Of a stretch of DNA of 64,000 nt, positions 53,811 to 62,297 are shown in pieces. The first letter of the stretch is position 1, and each line of letters opens with the position of its first letter. The notes below the pieces were generated by a model. That model had not been told where the DNA came from. It worked only from the letters and a program-made list of their open reading frames with translations, and did not search any database. The stretch lies in contig NZ_PXUE01000005.1 in assembly GCF_003020585.1 (NCBI RefSeq), forward strand, positions 62,001-126,000, read 5' to 3'. The DNA is from Chryseobacterium aurantiacum (GTDB taxonomy: Bacteria; Bacteroidota; Bacteroidia; Flavobacteriales; Weeksellaceae). Position numbers and translations under genes: made by a program.

Positions 53811-55190
53811 TTACTTTGAATAATTTTCAAAGAACAACGGAATACTTTCAATTCCTTTGTAGAAATTAAATAATCCATAATGTTCGTTTGGAGAGTGGAT
53901 CGCATCAGAATCCAGTCCAAAGCCCATCAATACAGATTTAGCCCCTAAAACCTTTTCAAACATAGAAGTGATAGGAATACTTCCCCCACTTCTGTAAGGT
54001 AATACTTCTTTACCAAAAGCCGTTTCCATAGCTTGTTTAGCTGCCAAGAATTCTTTGGTATCGCTTTGTAGAACATAAGGCATACCTCCATGGTGAGGCG
54101 TTACTTTTACTTTTACCGTATCTGGTGCAATTTTCTCAAAATACTTTGTAAACTTCTCTGTAATTTCTTCCGGAGTCTGATAAGGAACCAAACGCATTGA
54201 GATTTTTGCAAATGCCTTTGATGGAATAACCGTCTTGGCTCCTTCTCCTGTATAACCACCCCAGATACCATTACAGTCTAAAGTAGGACGAATTGAAGCT
54301 CTTTCTAACGTTGTGTATCCTTTTTCACCTTCCACTCCGCTTAATCCTATTGACTTTTTGAATTCCTCAGGGTTATCCTTTAGTTTATTCATTTCAGTTC
54401 TGTCGGAATCTGATACTACTTCTACATTGTCATAGAAACCGTCAATAGTAATATGTCCGTTTTCATCAATTAGGTTAGCAATCATTCTGGAAAGTACGTG
54501 AATCGGGTTGGGAACCGCTCCACCATAAAGCCCTGAATGAAGGTCTCTGTTTGGGCCTTCCACCTCTACTTCTACATAGCTTAATCCTCTTAAACCTGTA
54601 GTAACAGTAGGTTGTTCGTTGCTATAGATATGAGTATCCGAGATCAGGATACAATCACATGATAATTTTTCTTTATTTTCATTCACAAAGTCTCCTAAGC
54701 TTACAGAACCTACCTCTTCTTCCCCTTCCAGGATGAACTTAACGTTACAAGGAAGTGTGTTGGTTTTCATCATCGCTTCAAAAGCCTTTACATGCATGAA
54801 GAACTGTCCTTTATCATCAGCAGAACCTCTTGCGAAGATAGCACCTTCCGGATGAAGCTCTGTTTTTTCAATATAAGGTTCAAAAGGAGGTTTTCTCCAT
54901 AGTTCCAATGGATCTGCCGGCTGCACATCATAATGCCCGTATACCAATACCGTTGGCAGGTTTGTATCTATAATTTTTTCTCCAAAAACAATAGGATATC
55001 CTTTTGTTTCGCATATTTCAACATGATCAGCTCCTGCATTTCTAAGGTGTTCTGCACATACATCTGCACACTTCAATACGTCATTTTTATAAGCCGGATC
55101 TGCAGAAATAGAAGGAATTCTCAATAACTCAAATAATTCATCCACGAAACGCTGTTTGTTTTCGTTAATGTAATTTAATGTCTCTTGCAT
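53811..55190 (-). CDS. M20 family dipeptidase
   Basis: 459-residue zinc dipeptidase. Metal ligands His and Asp in YGHYDVQPADP, Asp in GSADDKGQ, Glu in EGEEEVGS and His near the C-terminus (DAIHSPNEHY). The internal dimerisation/lid domain runs from about 190 to 350. Cytoplasmic; I start at the ATG at 55190, since the longer frame adds a cysteine-rich, unrelated N-terminus. Confidence 0.93.
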   Translation of the reverse strand: MQETLNYINENKQRFVDELFELLRIPSISADPAYKNDVLKCADVCAEHLRNAGADHVEICETKGYPIVFGEKIIDTNLPTVLVYGHYDVQPADPLELWRKPPFEPYIEKTELHPEGAIFARGSADDKGQFFMHVKAFEAMMKTNTLPCNVKFILEGEEEVGSVSLGDFVNENKEKLSCDCILISDTHIYSNEQPTVTTGLRGLSYVEVEVEGPNRDLHSGLYGGAVPNPIHVLSRMIANLIDENGHITIDGFYDNVEVVSDSDRTEMNKLKDNPEEFKKSIGLSGVEGEKGYTTLERASIRPTLDCNGIWGGYTGEGAKTVIPSKAFAKISMRLVPYQTPEEITEKFTKYFEKIAPDTVKVKVTPHHGGMPYVLQSDTKEFLAAKQAMETAFGKEVLPYRSGGSIPITSMFEKVLGAKSVLMGFGLDSDAIHSPNEHYGLFNFYKGIESIPLFFENYSK

Positions 55191-55317
55191 TGTAAAAATT
55201 TGTTTGGTTAAAATTAAAAAAAAAGCCCCGCAGGACCAAGTAAAAACAGAGGATTTTCTGAACAATTAGGTTATTCCTCTGTAATTAACCTATGAACCAA
55301 TTTTTTTGAAATAAAAA

Positions 55318-55339
55318 TGCCCTGTAAACAAACAGGGCA
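55318..55339 (-). terminator. Terminator after small lipoprotein
   Basis: Perfect 8-base stem TGCCCTGT/ACAGGGCA with loop AAACAA; A-rich left flank. Confidence 0.85.
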
Positions 55340-55361
55340 ATTGTATATTGTATACTTATAA

Positions 55362-55637
55362 TTAGTGTTTAGCTTCCGGAGCCTTTTCTGTAGTTTCAGC
55401 AGGCTTTGCAGCAGCAGTACTATCTTTTTTAGGAGCCGCAGCTTCAGGCTTTGCAGCCTCTTCTTTGTGTTCAGCAGTAGCTTCATGTCCGTGAGCTTCT
55501 CCTCCTCCCTGTACATCATCAGAATATCTTTCTACTCCTTCTTCTAGTTTCAGAGTGTTTTTATTCCCCCCAGCAGGTACTTTTTTACAACTTACAGCTA
55601 CCGTTGCAATCGCTAAACATATAATTAATTTTCTCAT
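55362..55637 (-). CDS. Small Ala/Glu/Lys-rich lipoprotein
   Basis: 91 aa. Lipobox AVSC (Cys17) after a signal peptide. The mature protein is a low-complexity chain of Ala, Glu, Lys and Pro (EAHGHEATAEHKEEAAKPEAAAPKK...) with a His-bearing start, probably unstructured. Family not recognised; possibly a periplasmic spacer or metal-scavenging tail (inference). Promoter box at 55657. Confidence 0.82.
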   Translation of the reverse strand: MRKLIICLAIATVAVSCKKVPAGGNKNTLKLEEGVERYSDDVQGGGEAHGHEATAEHKEEAAKPEAAAPKKDSTAAAKPAETTEKAPEAKH

Positions 55638-55656
55638 GCTTAAATTTTAGATTGCC

Positions 55657-55664
55657 CAAAATTA
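55657..55664 (-). promoter_or_regulatory. -7 box for small lipoprotein
   Basis: Minus-strand TAATTTTG, exact TAnnTTTG, 20 bases ahead of the ATG at 55637. Confidence 0.55.
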
Positions 55665-55692
55665 AGAAATCCTGCTTTTTTCGGCAACATTT

Positions 55693-56859
55693 TTATACTG
55701 ATTTTAAAATTATTTTCCCTTTTTTGGATTGTGTAAAAATAAGGTAGTCATTTCCTCCATCTTTTAGTCCATATTTCTTCTTGATTTCCTCGGGCTTTAA
55801 AGGATAGTTTTTTGAAATAATATTAAACTGACTTTTCTTTTTAACATTTTTAGAATCAATAACTTCCATTTCAAAAACTCTTCCGGGAAAATCTTCTTTT
55901 TTCTCAGCAGATGTATAAAGATGAGTATTAGGATGAAGTTTTTTTAATCCAAATTTTTCTGAGATTAAATTAAAGGCCCCGGTCTTTAAAATGGAATTAT
56001 TGGGGATATAAATGAACTTTTCAGGTTCGGAATACTCTGATTTGGCATTTTCCTCTTCCCCAAAAGTAAAACTAAAAGCAGATTCTCCGCTCTCGAGGTT
56101 CACACAATTGCAAATAATATCTTTCTTATTTTCTTTGGATAAAAAGATCACCACTTCTTTTACATCGTTTTTCAGGGCAATGCTATCAATCCTGAAAACA
56201 TTGGATAAAGCTGAAACAAGATATTTCAGATCAATTAACGGAGAAAGCTTTATGATAACCTGCTCTGATATTGATAGTAACTTTTCCTGGATTTCAAGGA
56301 TGTTTGGAGAAAGATCTTCTAAAAGAAAGACCTTATTTTTATTTTGATCTCTGCGTGCCGGATCTAAATAAATGATATCAAAACTTTCCTGATTTTCATT
56401 TAAAAAATCTTCTAATTTCTGATTAACAAATCTTGCCTGCTTTCCTAATGTATTCCAATTGTGTTCTACAATCTCTAAAAGCTCTGTATTTTGCTCTACT
56501 AAAGTGATATCTTCAAAGTTTTGAGACAGATAATACGCGTCTATTCCAAAACCACTTGTAAGATCAATGAATTTTTTGCCTTTTAAAATCTCAGACTTAT
56601 AAAGGGCTGTTTTTTCAGATGATGACTGCTCTAAACTAAGCTGTGGAGGGAAAACAATTCCATCTGTCAATAAAAAAGGAAATTTTCTTTCTGCCACTTG
56701 TTTTCCTTTGATCTGCTGTACAATTTTCAGCATGGAAACCTCCGGAAACGGTGATTTTTTCAATAATAACGAATGCAGGTCTGTATTTAGATTTGCATTG
56801 ATATAGTTTTGGATTTCTTTGTTTAGTATTTTATTTTCCACAGATTTCACAAATTGCAC
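55693..56859 (-). CDS. Class I SAM methyltransferase with THUMP-like domain
   Basis: 388 aa. SAM motif I DLTSGFGID (about residue 98-106), acidic loop LVEQN after beta-2, and the IIYLDPARRD motif. The C-terminal KLHPNTHLYTSAEKKEDFPGRVFEMEV...NIISKNYPLKPEEIKKKYGLKDGG segment is a THUMP-like domain, suggesting an RNA substrate. Common in Bacteroidota, target unproven. Stands alone between a lipoprotein and mutA. Confidence 0.85.
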   Translation of the reverse strand: MQFVKSVENKILNKEIQNYINANLNTDLHSLLLKKSPFPEVSMLKIVQQIKGKQVAERKFPFLLTDGIVFPPQLSLEQSSSEKTALYKSEILKGKKFIDLTSGFGIDAYYLSQNFEDITLVEQNTELLEIVEHNWNTLGKQARFVNQKLEDFLNENQESFDIIYLDPARRDQNKNKVFLLEDLSPNILEIQEKLLSISEQVIIKLSPLIDLKYLVSALSNVFRIDSIALKNDVKEVVIFLSKENKKDIICNCVNLESGESAFSFTFGEEENAKSEYSEPEKFIYIPNNSILKTGAFNLISEKFGLKKLHPNTHLYTSAEKKEDFPGRVFEMEVIDSKNVKKKSQFNIISKNYPLKPEEIKKKYGLKDGGNDYLIFTQSKKGKIILKSV

Positions 56860-56870
56860 AGATGATTATG
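56838..56870. repeat. CACAGATTTCACAAATTGCACAGAT-type repeat tract
   Basis: Direct copies of CACAGAT flank ATTTCACAAATTG, overlapping the methyltransferase start codon region. Resembles the TTTCACAAA arms of the hairpin at 17499. Confidence 0.45.
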
Positions 56871-56981
56871 CATATTAAATGTTTCCGTTTATTTTTCTGA
56901 CAACATTTTTATCTATATAATCTGTATATAAATTAGCTAATTTTGAATAGGTTGGTAATTGACTGTGATGAATATTAGATG

Positions 56982-58145
56982 TTATTCAAACATTTCTGCC
57001 CAACGAACGGCCTTTATTTCTTTTTCATTATAAAGTTCTTCAATTGACCTTTTGACATCCAATTTGGGGTATAAATTAACTCCAATCAGCTTTATCTTGC
57101 CTTCTTCAATCCATTGTTGCTCCTGAACGGCTTGTTCATAGATCTTTTTCTGAATAATTCCTTGTCTTAAAAGTTCAAGATATCCGCCTGCATCTTCTAT
57201 TTCTACGAATAAAGCCCAAGATTTGTCTGCTATTTGTTGGGTAACATCTTCAACGTAATAACTTCCGTTGGATGCATCTTCAAATACATTGATGATACTT
57301 TCGTAAGCTAAAACAATCTGTTGTTTGAAAGAAATCTCTTCAGAATTGTCTGTACTTCTGCTTACCAAATAATTATTGGTGTACACTGCATCTGCCCCTC
57401 CAATCATGGCTGCGGCAAGTTCTAAAGTAGATCGAATAAGGTTATTTTCATTGTCGGAAACGGCCTTATTTCTAAAAGAAGTTTCAGCGAAGATATAAGG
57501 AACTTCATCCAGGTTATACTCCTTAGAAAGCTGATTAAAAACCATTTTAAAGGCTCTCAACTTTGCCATTTCGAAGAAATAATTGCCTCCTACCGCTATT
57601 TTGAAGATCAATTTGTTCAAAATTTCCGGTCCGTATACTTCTACCAGCTCTTTGGTTTTTGCCAAAGCAATACCAAGCTGTTGATAGATGGCAGCTCCAG
57701 CATTCTGATGTAAAGAAATATCTACACAAATACTTCTTTTAAAGCCCTTTGCCAGTAATTCTTTGGCCAATTGGTCATCAATATTTCCGTCTTTTTCGTT
57801 AAAAACATCAATAAGAGAGAAGTATTGATCTTCTTCTTTTGGACTAATATGTCCTGCAAGATCTTTATTATTGACAAAAATGGTCTTTTCATCAAGATTT
57901 TCTACGTTTTGATCCAGCACAAATGCAAATACTTCATCTTCCAGACTTTCGTGGTATTTGGCCACCAAATGGGTACTTTCCTCAACTTTTGGCAGGTTTA
58001 CCAAAGGTTTCTGAACGTCTGTGTAAAAAGGTCTTACTTCTATTCCCTCCAGATTTTCCTTTTCTAAAATAGGGTAAATATCCTCTGTTTTAAGTTGCTT
58101 TTTTACTAAATTTTCCCAGGTTGGAAGTGTAGCTGTATTTGACAT
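56982..58145 (-). CDS. mutA: Methylmalonyl-CoA mutase small subunit
   Basis: 387-residue small (non-catalytic) subunit of B12-dependent methylmalonyl-CoA mutase, which interconverts succinyl-CoA and methylmalonyl-CoA. The TIM-barrel segments (GGADAVYTNNYLV, DASNGSYYVEDVTQQIADKSWALFVEIEDAGGYLELL, FAETSFRNKAVSDNENNLIRSTLEL) are clear. As expected for this subunit there is no B12-binding domain. The catalytic large subunit is not next to it or elsewhere in the window. It follows divIC after 85 bases. Confidence 0.88.
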   Translation of the reverse strand: MSNTATLPTWENLVKKQLKTEDIYPILEKENLEGIEVRPFYTDVQKPLVNLPKVEESTHLVAKYHESLEDEVFAFVLDQNVENLDEKTIFVNNKDLAGHISPKEEDQYFSLIDVFNEKDGNIDDQLAKELLAKGFKRSICVDISLHQNAGAAIYQQLGIALAKTKELVEVYGPEILNKLIFKIAVGGNYFFEMAKLRAFKMVFNQLSKEYNLDEVPYIFAETSFRNKAVSDNENNLIRSTLELAAAMIGGADAVYTNNYLVSRSTDNSEEISFKQQIVLAYESIINVFEDASNGSYYVEDVTQQIADKSWALFVEIEDAGGYLELLRQGIIQKKIYEQAVQEQQWIEEGKIKLIGVNLYPKLDVKRSIEELYNEKEIKAVRWAEMFE

Positions 58146-58230
58146 TAGTTTTATTTAATTTATAAATCTGTCATAGTGAACCCTGCTTTGTAAGTAAAGT
58201 TCACTATTGACCTATTTTATTCAAATTGTA

Positions 58231-58587
58231 TTATTTTTTTGCGACTTTTGTACTGTCTACCACCAGAATAAAGATTTCTTCATTCGGTTTTTTCATAAAA
58301 TAATTTTCTCTTGCGTATTTTTCTTTTTCTGACTTGTTGTTCATCAGTTTTTTATAAAAAGCATCATTTTTTTCGTATTCTTTTTTATAATACTCCAGTT
58401 GCTCTTCATACTTATGAATCTCACCATTCAGTTCATTGATTACAAGAAATGAGGTTTTGTCAAAGAAAATCATCCATACCAAAAACAGACAGATCGTAAT
58501 GGTATACTTATTCAGAATATAAGTCTGGATAAGTTTAAACGTTTCAGATTTCGGCTGAATGTCTTTGATAAGTTTGTTTTCTTCCAT
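58231..58587 (-). CDS. FtsB/DivIC septum-formation protein
   Basis: 118 aa. A cytoplasmic N-terminal tail, one membrane helix (about 30-48), then a coiled coil (about 52-95, INELNGEIHKYEEQLEYYKKEYEKND). The DivIC/FtsB signature KYARENYFMKKPNEEIFILVV follows. Cell-division protein acting with FtsL and FtsQ. It starts 4 bases after udk, so the two genes are one unit, the same order as in other Flavobacteria. Confidence 0.92.
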   Translation of the reverse strand: MEENKLIKDIQPKSETFKLIQTYILNKYTITICLFLVWMIFFDKTSFLVINELNGEIHKYEEQLEYYKKEYEKNDAFYKKLMNNKSEKEKYARENYFMKKPNEEIFILVVDSTKVAKK

Positions 58588-58591
58588 TTTT

Positions 58592-59206
58592 TTAATGTTT
58601 TCTCAACGAGTTTTTAATAACAGTGGTTAAAAAATCAATCGCTACGGAATTCTGTTTCATATTAGGGATAATAAGATCGGCATCATTTTTAGATGGCTCA
58701 ATGAATTCCTGGTGCATTGGTTTCAGGGTAGTCTGATAGCGGTGTAATACTTCGCTCAGATCTCTTCCTCTTTCCTGGGTATCTCTTCTGATACGCCTGA
58801 TTAGTCTTTCGTCAGAATCTGCATGAACGAATACCTTCAGGTCAAATTCTTTCAGTAACTCTTTATTGGTAAGAACCAGAATTCCCTCTACCACCAATAC
58901 GTTTTTAGGTTCTACAGTTACATGATCTCCTGTTCTGGAATGCGTTACAAAGCTATAAATAGGCTGTTCAATAGACTCATTATTTTTTAAAGCTTTAACG
59001 TGTTTTATCAGTAATTCAAAATCAATGGACTTCGGATGGTCATAATTTAAGGCCTCTCTTTCCGTCAAGGTTAGATTCTGGTTGTCGTGATAATAGTTAT
59101 CCTGAGAAAGGATATTCATTCCTTCAATATCAAGCTGCTGAAGTATTTTATCAACAACTGTAGTTTTGCCGGATCCTGTACCTCCGGCAATTCCTATTAC
59201 AAGCAT
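58592..59206 (-). CDS. udk: Uridine kinase
   Basis: 204 aa. Walker A GIAGGTGSGKTTVVDKIL, the DNYYHD and DHPKSIDFELL substrate motifs, and the RRIRRDTQERGRDL lid. Phosphorylates uridine and cytidine in pyrimidine salvage. First gene of the udk-divIC-mutA run, with a good promoter at 59234-59264. Confidence 0.96.
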   Translation of the reverse strand: MLVIGIAGGTGSGKTTVVDKILQQLDIEGMNILSQDNYYHDNQNLTLTEREALNYDHPKSIDFELLIKHVKALKNNESIEQPIYSFVTHSRTGDHVTVEPKNVLVVEGILVLTNKELLKEFDLKVFVHADSDERLIRRIRRDTQERGRDLSEVLHRYQTTLKPMHQEFIEPSKNDADLIIPNMKQNSVAIDFLTTVIKNSLRKH

Positions 59207-59233
59207 TATTTTTTTGTTTCTTTATAGTTGGTA

Positions 59234-59264
59234 CAAATATACTATTTTAGATAAAATATGGCAA
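59234..59264 (-). promoter_or_regulatory. Promoter of udk
   Basis: Minus-strand TTG (59262-59264), 20-base spacer, TATATTTG (59234-59241), a full Bacteroidota promoter, 27 bases ahead of the ATG. Confidence 0.75.
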
Positions 59265-59281
59265 TGTAAGACTATTGAGAA

Positions 59282-59313
59282 ATTAAAAGATTAAATAATT
59301 AAAATGTTAAAAG
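59282..59313. repeat. 8-base ATTAAANN tandem repeat
   Basis: ATTAAAAG ATTAAATA ATTAAAAT GTTAAAAG: four units without gaps. Same unit as at 49723. Confidence 0.75.
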
Positions 59314-59384
59314 ATTTTTCGGAGAGGTTATTATCCTTTGTGATCTAGTGCTGTCGCCCGTGTTTCATCTGCGAATTCAATAAA

Positions 59385-59413
59385 AAAATCCGACAATATA
59401 TTTGCCGGATTTT
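59385..59413 (-). terminator. Terminator after clpS
   Basis: Stem AAAATCCGACAA with TTTGCCGGATTTT, one mismatch; poly-A on the left gives poly-T on the minus strand. Confidence 0.8.
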
Positions 59414-59416
59414 ATT

Positions 59417-59722
59417 TTATACGATTTCACTTGTTAATTCGCGTGAAATTAATTTTTCGTGCATAGGCTTCAAAACATCCAGTGAGCCTGTTTTCACGGT
59501 GCATTTGCCCTTATAGTGAACAAGCATTGTACATTGCTCTGCCTGTTCCATGGTATGTTTGCATATTTCTATTAAAGAATCAATCACATAATCAAATGTG
59601 TGGATATCATCATTATGCAAAACTAGTTTATAAACGTCATCCGTATCATCCAATACAAGGACTTCTTCTTCATACTGACGTTTCGGGTTTTCGTAGTCTT
59701 TTATGCTATTATAAAAATTCAT
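59417..59722 (-). CDS. clpS: ATP-dependent Clp protease adaptor ClpS
   Basis: 101 aa. The ClpS core is complete: YKLVLHNDDIHTFDYVIDSLIEICKHTMEQAEQ, then the VHYKGKCTVKTG strand. Delivers N-degron substrates to ClpAP (or ClpCP). It begins 11 bases after the CNNM/CorC gene, so it is the second gene of that unit. Confidence 0.95.
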   Translation of the reverse strand: MNFYNSIKDYENPKRQYEEEVLVLDDTDDVYKLVLHNDDIHTFDYVIDSLIEICKHTMEQAEQCTMLVHYKGKCTVKTGSLDVLKPMHEKLISRELTSEIV

Positions 59723-59733
59723 TCTAAGTTATT

Positions 59734-61092
59734 TTAAACTTCGCCAATTTTATCTGCTAAATTATCAATGGCATTGGGCTCCTGATACACCAATTCTACA
59801 AGTTCAACACTCTTATTGTTCATTTTCAATATCTTGAAATGATAGTTATCAAGGTCAAACTCCTGATTTTCTTCAGGAATTTCTTCCAATGCGTGAAGAA
59901 TGAATCCTGCTAATGAGTTGTATTCGCTTTCTTCCGAAAGAGGAAGCTTTTTGGGTAAGAATTCATTGATCTCGTCCAAAGGTTGTGTAGCCTGCACCCA
60001 GTAGGTATCATCAGCTATTTTGTCTACTATTTTCTCTTCATCATCTTCTTCATCTTGAATTTCTCCTACAAGCTCCTCCAGAATATCCTCTAATGTGATA
60101 ATTCCCTCAGTTCCTCCAAATTCGTCGATAACAATAGCAATATGTTGTTTTTTAAGCTGGAACGTTTTCAGTAAGTCTGAAACTTTTTTACTTTCCACCA
60201 CGAAAAAGGCATCACGCATCAAATCTCTAAGATCCTCATGATCAAGATCTCCTTTTCTCTTTACAAACTCCCTAATAATTTCCTTGGTATAGAAAATTCC
60301 GATTATATTATCGATAGAATCAAGATACACCGGAATACGGGAATAACCACTATCCATTATTGTATTGATAATATCATTAACATCTTCTTCAAAATCAATG
60401 GACGTAATATTCTGTCTTGGAACCATGATTTGTTTGGCAGAATGATCTGTAAAATCAAATGCATTCTTGATAATCTCATAATTCTCTTCTTCAATCTCAC
60501 CACTGTCTGCACTTTGTTTTACCAAAAGCTGAAGCTCTTCTGTAGAGTGAATTTCCTGCTCTGACGCCGGGTGAATTTTCACCAATCTTAAAAAAGTATT
60601 GGACATTGAGTTCATCAACCAAATAAATGGTTTAAAAACAGTATAAAAAACCCTCAATGGAACTGCTGTTGCCATTGTGGTTGCTTCTGATTTTCTTATC
60701 GCAATTGATTTTGGAATAAGCTCACCAAATACAATATGCATAATTGTAATTAATACAAAACTGGTGACCACTGAAACGGTGGTAATGGTAGTTTGGGTTA
60801 AATCTACATTTAAAGAGTGGAAGATGTTTTCAACAATATGATGCAGGGCACTTTCTCCTACCCAACCCAGGGCAAGGGATGCCAATGTAATTCCTAATTG
60901 TGTAGCGGAAAGATATTCATCCAAATGCTTGATGATATGTTCTGCCTGCTTTGCCATAGAATCTCCTTCTGCGGCTTTTAATTGAATTTGTGAGTAACGA
61001 ACTTTAACAATTGAAAATTCTGCGGCTACGAAAAAGCCATTTAGTAATACAAGAAATAAGGCCAGCAAAAGCCTGACTATGTCCGAGTCCAT
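59734..61092 (-). CDS. CNNM/CorC-type hemolysin-family membrane protein
   Basis: 452 aa. N-terminal DUF21/CNNM domain with four helices (about 5-25, 62-82, 95-115 and 135-155), two CBS domains (roughly 205-330, MVPRQNITSID onward), and a C-terminal CorC/HlyC domain with the EYNSLAGFILHALEEIP segment. Members control Mg2+ (or Co2+) export, so haemolysin is a family name only. Promoter box at 61121. Confidence 0.92.
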   Translation of the reverse strand: MDSDIVRLLLALFLVLLNGFFVAAEFSIVKVRYSQIQLKAAEGDSMAKQAEHIIKHLDEYLSATQLGITLASLALGWVGESALHHIVENIFHSLNVDLTQTTITTVSVVTSFVLITIMHIVFGELIPKSIAIRKSEATTMATAVPLRVFYTVFKPFIWLMNSMSNTFLRLVKIHPASEQEIHSTEELQLLVKQSADSGEIEEENYEIIKNAFDFTDHSAKQIMVPRQNITSIDFEEDVNDIINTIMDSGYSRIPVYLDSIDNIIGIFYTKEIIREFVKRKGDLDHEDLRDLMRDAFFVVESKKVSDLLKTFQLKKQHIAIVIDEFGGTEGIITLEDILEELVGEIQDEEDDEEKIVDKIADDTYWVQATQPLDEINEFLPKKLPLSEESEYNSLAGFILHALEEIPEENQEFDLDNYHFKILKMNNKSVELVELVYQEPNAIDNLADKIGEV

Positions 61093-61120
61093 TTAGAAGT
61101 TGTATAAATTTTATTAGGTA

Positions 61121-61128
61121 CAAAGATA
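61121..61128 (-). promoter_or_regulatory. -7 box for CNNM-clpS unit
   Basis: Minus-strand TATCTTTG, exact TAnnTTTG, 29 bases ahead of the ATG at 61092. Confidence 0.6.
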
Positions 61129-61308
61129 TGCAAAATATAAATAACCTGAGATAAGTTATTTTAGTGTGTTGATTTTTCGATGGAAAAACGACATTGTAAG
61201 ATATACCTAATTTGGATTTAAAAAAATAATCGGACCCTGTATTGGTTTTTCATATAAAGAGCAGTTTTTTGAGTAATAAACAAGGGTTTTCATCTTTTAT
61301 ATAACAAA

Positions 61309-61335
61309 AAAAGCATCGATAGTATCGATGCTTTT
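61309..61335 (-). terminator. Terminator of ATP synthase operon
   Basis: Perfect 12-base stem AAAAGCATCGAT/ATCGATGCTTTT with loop AGT, a strong terminator after atpG. Confidence 0.9.
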
Positions 61336-61356
61336 GATAGTATGTTAAAATAATTC

Positions 61357-62220
61357 TTACGAATTTTTCAAAGCTTCTGCTCCGGAAACAATTTCCAAGA
61401 TTTCGTTGGTAATTGCAGCCTGTCTTGCTTTGTTGTAGAAAATCTTAAGATCATTTCTAAGGGCTTCTGCATTATCTGTTGCTTTATGCATTGCCGTCAT
61501 TCTCGCTCCATGTTCAGATGCTACTGAGTCTAAGATTGCTTTGAAAACCTGAGTTTTGATAGACTTTGGAATCAAGTTATCCAAGATCTCTGCTCTGTTA
61601 GGTTCAAAGATATAATCTGTTTCAACCTGTGGCTCTGTGTGTTCAGGCATTGAGATTGGAAGAAGCTGTTCTGTGGTTACTTCCTGAGTAGCAGCATTCA
61701 CGAATTTGTTATAAATAACATAAACTTCGTCAAATTTCCCCTCTTTGAAGCTTGTCATTACACCTTCTGTAACATTAGCAACCATGTCAAAGTTCAGGTT
61801 ATCATAAACAGAACTTCCATTAGCATATACTGTACGATTTCTTCTTACAGCATCATATACTTTTTTACCTACAGGAAGAACTTCAATCTCATACTGAGAG
61901 TTGTTCTGAAACTGAAGGTTAAGTTCTTTTACGATAGAAGAGTTAAAAGCTCCCGCAAGACCTCTGTTTGAAGTAACAGCGATGAAAAGTATTCTTTTAA
62001 CCTCTCTTTTCTGAGCATATACAGAAACCTGGTCAGGATCAGAGCTAGAATTTACATTCTGGATAAGTTCCTGTAATTTTTCAGAATAAGGTCTTAACAT
62101 TACAATTGCGTCCTGTGCTTTTTTAAGTTTCGCAGCGGAAACCATCTTCATAGCACGGGTAATCTGCATCGTAGATGAAATTGACGTAATTCTGCCTCGT
62201 ATTTCTTTTAAGTTTGCCAT
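61357..62220 (-). CDS. atpG: ATP synthase gamma subunit
   Basis: 287 aa, the rotor shaft of F1. The N-terminal coiled helix (MANLKEIRGRITSISSTMQITRAMKMVSAAKLKKAQ) and the C-terminal helix (KATDNAEALRNDLKIFYNKARQAAITNEILEIVSGAEAL) match the family and length. Third visible gene after atpH and atpA. A tandem repeat fills the gap to atpA. Confidence 0.97.
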   Translation of the reverse strand: MANLKEIRGRITSISSTMQITRAMKMVSAAKLKKAQDAIVMLRPYSEKLQELIQNVNSSSDPDQVSVYAQKREVKRILFIAVTSNRGLAGAFNSSIVKELNLQFQNNSQYEIEVLPVGKKVYDAVRRNRTVYANGSSVYDNLNFDMVANVTEGVMTSFKEGKFDEVYVIYNKFVNAATQEVTTEQLLPISMPEHTEPQVETDYIFEPNRAEILDNLIPKSIKTQVFKAILDSVASEHGARMTAMHKATDNAEALRNDLKIFYNKARQAAITNEILEIVSGAEALKNS

Positions 62221-62230
62221 TAATTTGGGT

Positions 62231-62287
62231 TCAAAGTTTAAGGTCTAAAGTTTAAGGCTTAAAACTTTATATTTTAAACCTTAAACA
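62231..62287. repeat. 14-base tandem repeat with inverted tail
   Basis: GTTTAAGG appears twice (62236-62243 and 62250-62257) in two 14-base tandem units, and its complement CCTTAAAC lies at 62279-62286. It fills the atpA-atpG gap, so it may form a hairpin in the operon transcript. Confidence 0.7.
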
Positions 62288-62297
62288 TTGAATTTTT

